Part shown: one piece after another, positions 1 to 8,437 of the stretch
Numbering within the stretch: position 1 is the first letter of the stretch
Layout: the number at the start of each line of letters is the position of its first letter
Assembly (NCBI GenBank): GCA_963721305.1
Contig: CAVRIR010000003.1
Location: 1 to 64,000, forward strand
Direction of reading: 5' to 3'
DNA: 64,000 bases
From: DATAES01 sp963721305
Lineage (GTDB): Bacteria; Actinomycetota; Acidimicrobiia; Acidimicrobiales; JACDCH01
The notes under the pieces: model-generated
Seen by the model: the letters and a program-made list of their open reading frames with translations, nothing else
What the model was told of the DNA's origin: nothing
Databases searched by the model: none
Made by a program: the position numbers and the translations under genes

Positions 1-327
1 CACGTTCCAGTTCGACGCCACCCGGCGGGCTCGGAGATCGACTCTGAGCTCGAGATCGAGCGCCGACGCGGATATGTGCTGCAGCGTTGTGAGGGTGGCG
101 CCAACACCGCCGGCTTCGAGTCGGGCCACCGTGGTTGGCTGGTACCCATTCGTGACGCGAGATCGCGCTGGCTGAGCCCTGCGGCTTCCCGTGCTTGGCG
201 GACGCCTTGCCCACTTCGGCCGCGAGCTTCGGCCTTGGCGTAGCCCCGGTCGTATTCGGCGTGCTCGGCCTTGGTCATGCCGGCGGATCTTGCGGGTCTT
301 GATGTTGTTCCAGCTTGCTCGTGTCAT
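1..327 (-). pseudogene. HigA-type XRE antitoxin, frameshifted, runs off the left edge
   Basis: The minus strand encodes a helix-turn-helix antitoxin of the XRE/Cro family once its frames are joined. The HTH core reads AREAAGLSQRDLASRMGTSQ followed, one base out of frame, by TVARLEAGG. The start ATG at 327 overlaps the toxin stop (ATGA), the usual layout of HigBA-like pairs. Frame changes are needed near 290 and again near 147 inside the HTH, so the gene is not translatable as written. In this family the antitoxin neutralises the toxin and represses its own promoter. The end of the gene lies outside the window. It may be a true pseudogene or an intact gene damaged by indels. Confidence 0.6.
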
Positions 328-679
328 GCGTCGTCCTCCTCGGCTGTGTGCCCTTTTTGCCTGCAGCGCGCTCATCGCGCAGCGTGCTCGTTGCACTTCA
401 TGTCGCTCATTCATGCGTTCGTGCCCGCGGAACACCGTCAGCAAGACGATCCGTCGTGACGCTGCGAAGAAGTAGGTGATGCGGAACGCTTGCCGGTCGA
501 GGTCGAACCGAAGCTCGAACAGTCCGTCGTCGAGCGATCGCGAGATCGGCATGCGCAACGCCGAGCCCTGCGTTGCCAACCGATCGATGTGGAGCGCGAT
601 CTGCACCGAACTGCCTCGGTGCAAGCTCGTCGAGCCACTGTTCGGCCTCCGGCTCCAGCTCGATCGCCCACTCGACCAT
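324..679 (-). pseudogene. HigB/RelE-like toxin (phage Gp49-like, DUF891), frameshifted
   Basis: The reading frame begins at ATG 679 with MVEWAIELEPEAEQWLDEL, the typical N-terminus of Gp49-like/HigB mRNA interferases. After a frame change near 615 it continues with family features such as LFELRFDLDRQAFRITYFF and RRIVLLTVF. A second frame change is needed at a run of five T near 355 so that the stop falls as ATGA on the antitoxin start. Members of this family are ribosome-dependent endoribonucleases of about 110-120 residues, and the joined product fits that length. Two indels break it here. The pair lies in the accessory segment next to a tRNA-linked integrase. Confidence 0.65.
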
Positions 680-698
680 GATATCAAAGATGATATCA
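679..698. promoter_or_regulatory. Doubled palindrome TGATATCA-AAGA-TGATATCA, probable toxin-antitoxin operator
   Basis: Two perfect copies of the 8-bp palindrome TGATATCA (679-686 and 691-698) are separated by four bases. The first copy overlaps the toxin start codon at 679. Toxin-antitoxin operons of the HigBA type are autoregulated by the antitoxin or the complex binding palindromes at the start of the operon. The position and spacing fit an operator, but binding is inferred. Confidence 0.6.
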
Positions 699-783
699 CT
701 TGGTCGAGTCGTTACGTGAGTACGATGAAGCCGCCATCAAGAGCGGTCGAGGGACGTGGCCCGTTGACGCCGCCGCAACCTGC

Positions 784-1202
784 CGAGAGGCAAGGTGCGA
801 ATGCCACGCGATGGAGGCCGGATGTCACCTACGCCATTACCGGTTCGTTGCGGGTCGTTCAAGCCCGGTCATGAGGTCCACTGGATCCAAGGGCTGCGCA
901 GCGCCGAGGACGACGAAAACCGTCCGTCGCCGGCAGACTCCTCGAGGTCGATGATGCCGGCCGATGAGTTGTCGAAGTCGCCGGCGACCGTATCGAGTTC
1001 TGGAATCACGAGCCGTCGGCTGATGACACTGGTCGATCGGAACGAGGGTGCGATCTTGGTGCAGGAACGCTGGTCACTTCTGAAGACGAGGTCGTCGGAT
1101 GGACATGTCTGCTTCAGCGTCTGTCGGATTGACTCGCCGTGGCGAACACCTTGCCCGAGCGCTGACGATGAGGTGCCGACGGACTTGGTCTCAGCCCGCT
1201 AG
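784..1202 (+). pseudogene. Degenerate unknown gene, copy A of a tandem duplication
   Basis: No family is recognised. The plus strand carries a segment with the motif RLMTLVDRNEGAILVQERWS followed by LLKTRSS. The upstream coding sense appears only in another frame (VEVAGDRIEFWNHEPS), so the copy seems frameshifted. The same motif recurs about 0.5 kb downstream in copy B, with matching flanks in the same order. That is why I treat this as an old gene rather than noise. Function unknown. Confidence 0.3.
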
Positions 1203-1248
1203 TGGAACGAGGGGGCTTCTCCACTTCCGTCGGCGTCGCTGCCCGCCG

Positions 1249-1269
1249 TGACGTGAGCACCTCACGTCA
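1249..1269. repeat. Perfect inverted repeat TGACGTGAG-CAC-CTCACGTCA
   Basis: Nine bases on each side match perfectly around a 3-base centre, between the two degenerate copies. It could be an operator or the hairpin end of copy A. No function can be assigned. Confidence 0.4.
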
Positions 1270-1310
1270 GCGAGCTCAACGACGCGTCGGGCCGCTGATG
1301 CCGTGGCGAA

Positions 1311-1700
1311 GAGAGGCAAGGTGCGAACCGGACGCGATGGAGGGCGCGGCGTCGCGCCACGTTGTGATGCGGTTCATTCGGCCCGACCACTAGGTCCAAG
1401 GCCCCCGCAGCACTGAGAACGATAAGCACCCGCCGATTCCCGGAGCGTTATTCGAGGGTGACGTACCGCAGCCGCTGGGCGCCACTGGCGTCGTCGAGAC
1501 CGACCGTGTTCTGGAACCGGCAACGCTATCGGCTCGCCACGCTGGTAGCCCGTAGTCGGGCTGCGATCACGGTTCAGAAGCGATGGTCGCTGCTGACTAC
1601 GAAGTCTCGCTCCGCCCTTTTCGGCAGCGGTCGTACGGTCGCGAGTTGCGATCGCACTGTCGCAGCGAGGAGGCTCCGGCGGATCCGGCGCCGGCGCTGA
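1311..1700 (+). pseudogene. Degenerate unknown gene, copy B of a tandem duplication
   Basis: This is the paralogue of the segment at 784-1202. It carries RLATLVARSRAAITVQKRWS followed by LLTTKSR, against RLMTLVDRNEGAILVQERWS in copy A, preceded by the same FWN residues. Its 5' part shares a near-identical DNA stretch with copy A (GAGGCAAGGTGCGAA, then CGCGATGGAG). Stops and frame changes interrupt it. No function can be proposed. Confidence 0.3.
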
Positions 1701-1754
1701 CCGCGAGGCGGCTTCGGCACCGCACTGGCCGCATGCGTACCCCGCGCGCAGCGG

Positions 1755-2357
1755 TCAACTTCTGACTTCGAACCGAGTCAGTGAGCGGTCGACGTTTCGG
1801 CGTGGCTCGGTCATGGGCCGATGATTCGCCGTAGCGGCGCTGGTACGGGCAGCGGGCGAAACCCGGGCAATGCTGATGCCCGCGTCCTTGTATCGATCCC
1901 ACGGGTTCGTCGAGGTCGGCGCGAGCTTGTTGCCGACGCGACGCCTTGTGAGTTTGCGGTTGTCCTCGGGAGCGAGGATGACGTAGTTCAGCTTCTCGTT
2001 GAGCGTTCTCACCAGCCCTGCCGGCTGCAGAGGTGGGCGAAGCAGGAGGTGGTGGATGACGAGATTGATCGGTGTCACGTGGTCGATGATCAGTGGCGCG
2101 GCGGGGTCAAGACGAACGGCGCGTCGAGCGTTGCGGGACCACGAGAGTGCGTAGGGGTACTTCCCGCGTACACGCGGGCGGGGCAGACGAGGCCCCTCCC
2201 AAACCCACCAGATCAGTTGGCGCAGCGGCTTCACAACTGCGCGGTCATCGTTCACTCGCTGCCACTGTGCGGTTGCGCGAACGACCGTGAGGATCAACTC
2301 GGCGCCCGTCTTGTGGTGCGCCACCGATCTCGCTCGCGCGATCGGCTCGGGTCCCAT
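1755..2357 (-). CDS. Conserved hypothetical protein with HNH-nuclease-like pattern
   Basis: The reading frame from ATG 2357 gives about 200 residues. Its central part carries IIDHVTPINLVIHHLLL, then LNEKLNYVILAPEDNRKL and NPWDRYKDAGI. This resembles small actinobacterial hypothetical proteins with a degenerate HNH pattern (a DH...P segment, a later ED.RL segment and a terminal WDRY.AGI). I cannot confirm catalytic residues. In-frame starts exist upstream as far as 2513; 2357 is chosen because the coding character begins there. The gene is divergent to the hypothetical at 2464. It lies in the tRNA-linked accessory segment, so a cargo role is possible. Confidence 0.45.
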   Translation of the reverse strand: MGPEPIARARSVAHHKTGAELILTVVRATAQWQRVNDDRAVVKPLRQLIWWVWEGPRLPRPRVRGKYPYALSWSRNARRAVRLDPAAPLIIDHVTPINLVIHHLLLRPPLQPAGLVRTLNEKLNYVILAPEDNRKLTRRRVGNKLAPTSTNPWDRYKDAGISIARVSPAARTSAATANHRPMTEPRRNVDRSLTRFEVRS

Positions 2358-2463
2358 CAACACATGATGTCTCCGCTTGGGTATCGCAACCTGCGCGAGC
2401 GGGGCTTCCGAGACCCGTTGTGTCAACCCAAACCCGGGCGAGGACCGCCTACGCTCGGGGAGC

Positions 2464-2831
2464 GTGAAGGCGAAGTCGCTCCCTGCGGCGTGGTCGTGGT
2501 TCGAGGCCACCATGCGATCCGCAGGATGGCGAGCAGAGCGCGCGGAAGACGACCATCACCCGTTCACCCGCTATCGAATCCTGCGACCGGATGGACGCGT
2601 TGCCGGCCATGTCCTCATCCGCTCGACACGGTCGGGTTCGACAGCGATACCCCCTGACTTCGGTTCGGTCGACGGCGTGGTCGTCGTACATGCCGGTGAG
2701 GATGGAGAGCCGATGTCATTCACGACGACAGCGGTCCTCGGCAACGAACCGAGATCGCTGGCGGTGTCCTCGAATCCGCGCGGCCGCTCGATGCGCTCGT
2801 GGCCGAGGTCGACCAGCTACTGACGACATAA
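2464..2831 (+). pseudogene. Small hypothetical protein, frameshifted
   Basis: GTG 2464 opens a frame with clear coding character (AWSWFEATMRSAGWRAE, then FTRYRILRPDGRVAGHVLIR). Near 2735 the sense moves to another frame, reading TEIAGGVLESARPLDALVAE and ending at TAA 2829-2831. The joined product would be about 122 residues. No domain is recognised. The single frame change matches the many indels in this part of the window. Confidence 0.35.
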
Positions 2832-2990
2832 CAGGGCGAGCACGGCGGGTCTCCGTCTGGTCGCTCCCGAAGCGTCATCGGCGCAGAACTGTTGGTTGTG
2901 CATTGTCGATACTTCGCAGCTCATTCGCCAACGAACGTACGCGAATCGACTGATAACTCGGTCTGACAACCGCACTACCGCGGACAGCTT
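2832..2990. other. Short gap between hypothetical gene and integrase
   Basis: About 160 bases separate the hypothetical gene end from the end of the convergent integrase. I see no gene, tRNA or strong hairpin here. Confidence 0.4.
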
Positions 2991-4299
2991 CTATCGACGG
3001 CGGTTGACGGACGTTGAAGGTCGACCCGCTCGTCGGCCCCCGCCGCCAAATGAAGGGGCCTCGGAGCGCCGCGACGGCTTAGCCGATGTCGAGTGCCGCT
3101 GCTCCGGTCGGCGGGCGGTTCTCCCATTCTCAAGGACAGCGGCGAGGTGGTCGGCCGCGACCTGGTCGCGCTCCGGGAGGAACGCGGCGTAGGTGTTGAG
3201 CGTCGTCCACGGTTGGCCATGACCGAGTCGGCCGGCGACGGTCCGTAGGTCGCAGCCGGCGCCGATGAGCTGCGTGGCGGCGAAGTGACGCAGGTCGTGC
3301 AGCCGTGTCTTCGGGATGCCCGCGCGCTTGGCCACGCGCCGGAACGTGCCGGTCGCCTTGTCGGGCCGGTACGGACTCGCGCCGTCAACCGCTTCGGAAA
3401 GGACGAAGGCGCGCGGGTCGAGCGCGGTGTCGTGACAGGCCGCGGCACGCTCAGCCCAGCGACGATGCCGTCGCAGCCTTCGCGCCGTGTCGACATCGAG
3501 CGAGATCGTGCGCGGCTTGTGCGACTTCGTGTCGGTCTCGACCAGCCGTCCCGCGACATCGGCGATGCCGGTGCGGATCGTGAGCGTGCGCGGCGTCGAA
3601 GTCGATGTCCTCCCACCGCAACCCGCACAGCTCACCGCGGCGGGCGCCGAGCACCGGCGGCGAGGCGCACGAACAGACCGAACTGTCTCGACACCCGCGC
3701 CGCGAGCTCGAGGAGGCGTCGGGTCTGTGCGGGCGACGGCGGGTCGATCACGGGCTTTCGTCGACGCGGCGGTCGCGTCGCCGCGGCGGGATTGGTCGGC
3801 AGCCACCCCCACCGATGCGCTTGACCGAGCGCGCCGCCGCGCAACACCGCATGGATCTGACGGATCGACCCGGGACGCAGACCTTCGCGGCGTAATCCGT
3901 CGTAGTAGGCGTCGAGATGGAACGGTGACAACCGGTTCAGATGCTTGCGCGCCGAGCTCCGGTTTCAGGCGGGTGTCGATGATGCGCTGGTACTCGCGCG
4001 CCGTGCTCGCCGCCACCGTCGACCGCTTCGACTCCCACCACACATCCAACAGCCGCGCCAGCGTCAGGTTCGTCCCCACGTGACTGCCGGGCGGCGGCAA
4101 CACATGCTCGCTCAGACGACGAAGCTCCGCCTCCGCGTCGCGGCGGCTGCCGTGCACGGTGATGCTGCGTTGCCGACGTCGGCCGGTGGCCGGGTCAGGT
4201 GGCACGTGGCACCCGGACCTCCCAGCGGCCGCGGCCGCGTGACGTGATGCTCCCGGTGCCGCGCCGGCGACGATCGTGCTTGCTGTGCTCAGTGTTCAT
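2991..4299 (-). pseudogene. Tyrosine recombinase/phage-type integrase, multiply frameshifted
   Basis: Reading from ATG 4299 and joining frames gives an integrase of roughly 430 residues. The N-terminus has a basic arm-binding motif (GRGRWEVRV, then GRRRQRSITVHGSRRDAEAE). A core-binding region follows (LARLLDVWWESKRSTVAAST). The catalytic domain has ARRGELCGLRWEDID (first Arg), RLHDLRHFAATQL (HxxR), GRLGH and a Tyr in TLNTYAAFLPE. All conserved catalytic residues are visible, but they sit in at least three frames, with shifts near 4205, 3930 and 3620-3450. The gene starts about 100 bases from the 3' end of tRNA-Lys and reads away from it, the usual layout for an integrase at a tRNA attachment site. 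Confidence 0.75.
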
Positions 4300-4402
4300 C
4301 GTGAGCGTGTACCCGAACCCGTAGAGGGATCGAAGTGGGATCAGTCCGCCATCAACGACCCGCTCGCCGCGACCGACCGCTGCTGACCAGCGGGTTCGTG
4401 CG

Positions 4403-4474
4403 TGCGCCCCCTCGGATTCGAACCCAGAACCTGCGGATTAAGAGTCCGTTGCTCTGCCATTGAGCTAGAGGCGC
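4403..4474 (-). tRNA. tRNA-Lys (CTT)
   Basis: The minus strand folds into a cloverleaf. The acceptor stem GCGCCTC pairs with GGGGCGC, the anticodon loop is CTCTTAA with anticodon CTT, and the T arm contains TTCGAAT. The T stem shows one mismatch, perhaps an indel or base error. Its 3' end faces the integrase and is the likely attachment core. Confidence 0.9.
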
Positions 4475-4507
4475 GAAGCCGGCGATGGTAGCGACCATCG
4501 CCATTGG

Positions 4508-4583
4508 GGTGACCGAGGGGACTTGAACCCCCGACCTCCAGGGCCACAACCTGGCGCTCTAACCGGGCTGAGCTACGGCCACC
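4508..4583 (-). tRNA. tRNA-His (GTG)
   Basis: The minus strand gives a complete cloverleaf with anticodon GTG in the loop TTGTGGC, a T arm with TTCAAGT, and the extra 5' G typical of tRNA-His (GGTGGCC pairing with GGTCACC). It lies 33 bases upstream of tRNA-Lys on the same strand and is probably cotranscribed with it. Confidence 0.92.
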
Positions 4584-4675
4584 ATGTGGATCGGTCAGTC
4601 TAGGTGACGCCGTCCGGGCCTCCCGAACCCCGTTCGACGGTTGGACGCTTGGGCGTTCTGTCATCGAGAGGATGG

Positions 4676-4695
4676 CACCACGCCCAGGCGTGGTG
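4676..4695 (-). terminator. Hairpin after the BNR-repeat gene
   Basis: CACCACGC and GCGTGGTG form a perfect 8-bp stem with a 4-base loop, 29 bases past the stop of the minus-strand gene at 4724. There is no clear U-tract, as is common in high-GC actinobacteria. Confidence 0.45.
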
Positions 4696-4723
4696 GGAAC
4701 GGGCGGCCAGCGCGAAGGCGGCG

Positions 4724-5599
4724 TCAGCAAAGGGCGACGCAGCGGATCGGGGGGAGGTCCTTGGCGGCGAGGGTCCAGGTCGAGCCTTCGTCCTCGGACA
4801 GGTACACCTCACCATCGGACGTCCCGAGGGCCACCGACCCGTCCCGGGCCGCCAACTGGAACGTGTCGATGTTGAACGCGAACCAGTCCGGAAGGCCGTC
4901 GTGGCAGCGTTCGAACGGTCCGTCGCCGTTGAGCGGTCGGCGGTACACGGCACCGCGATTCGTCCGAGGTCCGGTCGACGCCGTCACCATCGCGTACGAA
5001 CCCGCGAACGCAACCGCACGCGCATACGCCGCGTGCAGTCCCTCGGTGGTCCACGAGAACGTGCGTCCACCATCCGTGCTCGAGCCGAATCCGATGGCCG
5101 CCGCGACCAACACCCGCGAGTCACCGACAGAAGCAAGCACTTGATGAGCGTCGTCGTCGACCGAGATCACCTCTGTCCACTCGTCGACGCCAAGGTCACC
5201 GCGCCACACGCCGCCGACGTGCACGTTGACCAACGGAACGCCATCGGCCGTGGACGTCAACGAACGGGTGTCGGGCGGCGCACCCCACGGCGTGTACCAC
5301 GCGTCCCGTGTCGGGATGCGATCGAACGACTCGAGCGCTGCGACCGCACCGTTGGTGCTCACAGAGAAGAGGTGCGCCTCCGAGGTGCCGATGAGCGCGC
5401 CGTCGCCAAAGGTCGTCACGCACGTTGCGGTGAACGGCGCGGTGGTCGCCGTGACGCCACTGTCGAGTGACACGACCTCGGCCTCCTCGACGATGGCCCA
5501 CTCGCCGTCGACTGCCGTTGTCGACGTCGAGACCACCGGCGCGACGCCCGCCTCGGTGAGCCGGAACAGGCCCTTGCTCGTCGCGAGCAGCACATCCAC
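4724..5599 (-). CDS. BNR/Asp-box repeat protein (WD40/YVTN/sialidase-like beta-propeller)
   Basis: GTG 5599 starts a 291-residue protein beginning VDVLLATSKGLFRL. Two Asp-box motifs are visible (SSTDGGRTFSW and SEDEGSTWTL), with a third weaker repeat. These are typical of exo-sialidase-like beta-propellers and of actinobacterial 'sialidase-like exo-alpha' proteins that usually lack enzymatic activity. There is no signal peptide, so the protein is probably cytoplasmic. It is divergent to the oxygenase at 5637, with 37 bases between starts. The substrate or partner is unknown. Confidence 0.7.
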   Translation of the reverse strand: MDVLLATSKGLFRLTEAGVAPVVSTSTTAVDGEWAIVEEAEVVSLDSGVTATTAPFTATCVTTFGDGALIGTSEAHLFSVSTNGAVAALESFDRIPTRDAWYTPWGAPPDTRSLTSTADGVPLVNVHVGGVWRGDLGVDEWTEVISVDDDAHQVLASVGDSRVLVAAAIGFGSSTDGGRTFSWTTEGLHAAYARAVAFAGSYAMVTASTGPRTNRGAVYRRPLNGDGPFERCHDGLPDWFAFNIDTFQLAARDGSVALGTSDGEVYLSEDEGSTWTLAAKDLPPIRCVALC

Positions 5600-5636
5600 G
5601 CCACCAGTATGCGCCGGCGGATGCCAGACTCCGCCC

Positions 5637-6692
5637 GTGAGCATCGCACCGCCGGCGGGCGCAACGAAGCACGCAGTCGTCGAGTTCGACGAGTTGCTCG
5701 GCCCATCGGGTGCCGAGGCCATGGTCGAGCTCTGTTCGCGATTCGGCGCGTACGGCATGTACAGCCAAGAACACGTCGAGTCCGACATCGGCCGGGGACT
5801 GTCGCAGCGCCACGACGCCGCGGTGAACTTCGTGCGGACGGGAGGACGGCATGCGCGCAACGAATCGAAGGCCACGCTCGCGGCGCGCACCAACTACTTC
5901 CGGGAGGAGTACGCGTACGGGCAGCAGCCGTTGATCGACGGCATCGAGCCGTACCTGTTCCACGAGGGGTTCGTCGAAGCGGCGCGCGCCGTGCACGGAC
6001 GTTCTGTGATCGAGCCGGCCATCGTGTTCGCGAACCTCATGGTTCCGGGACAGGAGCTCGCGGTGCACACTGACGTGCCCGAGTTCCGTGGTTGCAATCG
6101 CAAGGTGATGCCGCAATGGCTCCTCGTCGCGATGCATCACTCGGGTCTGTTCGACATGTGGCGCATGCCGATCGCAACCGGCGTCGCGTGGTTCCACGAC
6201 TGTGACGGCGGCGAGTTCTGTTACTACCCCGGCGGCGCGACCGAACCGGCGGAGGCGAAGCAGGTGCGGTTCGACACTGCATTGCTCTTCGATGCGGACA
6301 GCGTCTTCCACGGCGTCGATCGCATCGCTGCCGATGGCGCGGGCGCGGCGATCGCACCGTTGCGTCCTGGCATGCAACTCGCCGATGCCGGCGACGGCCG
6401 ATGGGTCATCGCCGATCCCGCGAGTCCCGACGAGGCGGTCGCGGCATACGACTGGAACGAGCTCCGCTTCAGCGTGTCGTGGAAGGCCTACTGCTTCGAG
6501 GACGAGCACGAGCAGCGCACCTGGCGCGAACACGCGGACGATCTCACCCTCCAGGTCGTGGTCGATCAGTTCGTCGAGGATCTCCGCAGTCGAGGCCGCA
6601 TCGACGGTGCTGTCCCGGGCAACCCGGACCTCGCCTTGCTGATCATCGACGAGTACATCCGCTTTCCTGACCCGGTGGCCGCTGGCGCCTGA
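5637..6692 (+). CDS. Putative 2OG-Fe(II) oxygenase-like protein
   Basis: GTG 5637 opens a 351-residue protein. The pattern LAVHTDVPEFRG (His144, Asp146) and LLFDADSVFHGVDRI (His225) resembles the HxD...H iron-binding facial triad of 2OG-Fe(II) oxygenases. Its length and flanks match no named subfamily that I recognise. An alternative is a cupin-fold hypothetical. The protein has no signal peptide. A hairpin follows at 6732, so the gene is probably monocistronic. Confidence 0.6.
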   Translation: MSIAPPAGATKHAVVEFDELLGPSGAEAMVELCSRFGAYGMYSQEHVESDIGRGLSQRHDAAVNFVRTGGRHARNESKATLAARTNYFREEYAYGQQPLIDGIEPYLFHEGFVEAARAVHGRSVIEPAIVFANLMVPGQELAVHTDVPEFRGCNRKVMPQWLLVAMHHSGLFDMWRMPIATGVAWFHDCDGGEFCYYPGGATEPAEAKQVRFDTALLFDADSVFHGVDRIAADGAGAAIAPLRPGMQLADAGDGRWVIADPASPDEAVAAYDWNELRFSVSWKAYCFEDEHEQRTWREHADDLTLQVVVDQFVEDLRSRGRIDGAVPGNPDLALLIIDEYIRFPDPVAAGA

Positions 6693-6731
6693 ACCGGCCG
6701 GCGATCAGGACGCCGACTCGGAGGACCGGAC

Positions 6732-6760
6732 GGGTCCGAGGGCTTGGTCTCCTCGGACCC
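6732..6760 (+). terminator. 10-bp perfect hairpin after the oxygenase gene
   Basis: GGGTCCGAGG (6732-6741) and CCTCGGACCC (6751-6760) pair perfectly around a 9-base loop, 40 bases after the stop at 6692. There is no U-tract. Confidence 0.55.
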
Positions 6761-6831
6761 TGCCGGCCTCGATGCCATCTCTACGTCAAGGACCGTCACC
6801 CGGCGGAGGCAAGGGGTGATCGACACTCGGA

Positions 6832-6850
6832 ACGTCCGGACTCCGGACGT
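6832..6850. repeat. Palindrome ACGTCCGGA-C-TCCGGACGT
   Basis: A perfect 9-bp inverted repeat with a single central base lies in the 309-base gap between the oxygenase and the end of the anti-sigma gene. The gap (6693-7001) holds this and the hairpin at 6732 but no gene that I can see. It may be a second terminator for the minus-strand anti-sigma operon or a protein-binding site. Confidence 0.4.
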
Positions 6851-7001
6851 GCGACAAGTCCGAGCGAAGCCCTCGGTGCGGTGAAGGCATCAGGGGCGGT
6901 GAGCCGCGACCAGGGCTGGCGACAAACGGGAAGCCTCGGATGTGGTTCATGTCCGCAAGTACGACAACGCGCGCGCTTCGGTTCGCATGTCGCCAAGATG
7001 C

Positions 7002-7595
7002 TCAGCGGTGTTGCAACTCGCCGGTCAGCACGACCGCGCCAGACGACGCCTGATCGTTGTCAGTCGCTTCGATCGTGACCGTCATCGTGTGGAAGGCGTC
7101 GGGTGAAACTCCCGACCACAACGTGACGTAGTCGTTGCTGGAGCTGAACGTCCCGATCGGCACCTCGACGCCCGACTCATCCGCCAACCACGCTTCGAAG
7201 TACTCACCGACATGCAGTTGCGGAAGGTCGTGCGCGTCGACGGTCACGCGGAAGCCCGCAGTGCTGTGCGACGCGCCGGCGGACGCGTGCGTGTCCGGCG
7301 CGAGGTGCGTCGGTCCGAGCTGCGCGGCATACGTGATGCCGTCGTCACTGTGCTTCACGCTCGCACCGACGAAGAACACGACAGCGAGACCGGCAGCGGC
7401 CGCGAGTGCGGCGACACTTCCGAGGATGGCAACCCGTCGCCGTCGAGGACGGGTGACGTGGTGGCGCGCCGGCGGCGGCGCGTCGGCTACGGCTTGCACC
7501 ACGTCCTCTTCGAGTCCGGCGCGCGGCTCGGTCCAGACGGACGGATCCGCGAGCAGGTCTTCGTACCCGAACGCGTCGTCTCGAGGCTTCGTCAT
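7002..7595 (-). CDS. Anti-sigma factor, RskA-like
   Basis: This 197-residue protein starts 4 bases inside the end of the sigma factor gene (ATGA overlap), so it is translationally coupled to it. Residues about 1-50 are cytoplasmic. A basic stretch RPRRRRVAILG leads into one transmembrane helix at about 55-77. The external part has the anti-sigma-K pattern (LPQLHVGEYFEAWLADESG, then VTLWSGVSPDAFHTMTVTIE). Anti-sigma factors of this type hold their sigma at the membrane until proteolysis. I see no zinc-binding HxxxCxxC motif at the N-terminus. Confidence 0.8.
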   Translation of the reverse strand: MTKPRDDAFGYEDLLADPSVWTEPRAGLEEDVVQAVADAPPPARHHVTRPRRRRVAILGSVAALAAAAGLAVVFFVGASVKHSDDGITYAAQLGPTHLAPDTHASAGASHSTAGFRVTVDAHDLPQLHVGEYFEAWLADESGVEVPIGTFSSSNDYVTLWSGVSPDAFHTMTVTIEATDNDQASSGAVVLTGELQHR

Positions 7596-8216
7596 GTGGC
7601 CTCCCGCAGGTGGTCGAGCATGCCGGCAAGCCTGGTGTGGGCGCGGTGCGATCGCGACTTGACCGTGCCCAGCGCGATGCCCAGCTTCGCCGCGATCTCG
7701 GTGTGCGTGCTTCCGTGCAGATGCTGCAGTCGCACGATGGTCGCCTCGTCGGGCGGGAGCGACTCGATCGCTCTTCGCACCTGCCAGACCGCGTCCAATG
7801 TGGCGAGGTCGGGCGGCGACGTGACGATGGTCGGATGATCCGTCGCCACGTCATCGAGTCGATTCGCCGGGCGGCGCGCCTCTTCGATGGATGTCGAGCG
7901 CCGACCGCTTGGCGATCGTGGCCAGCCACGGAGCGGGGTCACGATCGGGATCGAGGCGATCGGCCGCCTGCCACGCTCGAACGAAGGTCTGCTGGGTCGC
8001 TTCTTCGGCGAGATCGGAGGACCCGAGCACCCGATGCGCGACCGCATACACGAGCCCGCCGTACTCGCGGTACACCTCGCGCACGGCCGCGGGGTCGCGC
8101 CGCGTGAACGCATGCAACGCTTCGGTGTCCACGACGTCAGGCGGCGAGGGCGCACGCCCCGCCCGGCGCCGTTGCCGGACGGGACGTACTCGGTCGAAGC
8201 ATTGGGGTGAGGTCAT
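7592..8216 (-). CDS. ECF RNA polymerase sigma factor, one frameshift
   Basis: The joined product of about 208 residues starts at ATG 8216. Region 2 reads LVYAVAHRVLGSSDLAEEAT, then FVRAWQAADRLDPDRDPAPW. Region 4 reads SLPPDEATIVRLQHLHGSTH and EIAAKLGIALGTVKSRSHRA. The two parts lie in different frames, with the switch near 7885 (ALDIHR to EEARRPANR). The gene overlaps its anti-sigma partner by 4 bases. The frameshift separates the -10 and -35 binding regions, so as written the product would not work. I suspect a sequence error because both halves are well conserved. Confidence 0.8.
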
Positions 8217-8437
8217 GAGTGGCACGGCGCGACCCCTTGAACGTGACGGGATCGAAATGGTTTGGTTCGACGGCCGCCTCGAGCGGCCGAGGCAAACTCC
8301 ATGCTCCAGTACGACGGTCCGGGCGCGATCGGTTCTCTGGCATCCGGGGCAATACGGACGGGGGAACGATTCGGCTCGCGCCAAAGCGTGTGACTGATGA
8401 CCACCGCTGCGTCAGTGGTGCTGACAGGAGACGGCCG

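Larger units (their letters stand above)
784..1640. repeat. Diverged direct repeat, about 0.52 kb period
   Basis: DNA around 786-815 recurs around 1313-1342, and DNA around 1048-1100 recurs around 1560-1612, in the same order and orientation. Intermediate blocks (GGATCCAAGGGCTGCGCAGC against GGTCCAAGGCCCCCGCAGC) also match. The copies are diverged, with small insertions and deletions, so this is an old duplication inside the accessory segment. Confidence 0.5.

Noticed and set aside
1821..2657. Long plus-strand open frame opposite the HNH-like gene
   Set aside because: Its composition (Arg, Gly and His runs) is that of an antisense shadow in GC-rich DNA; the minus strand has the coherent protein.
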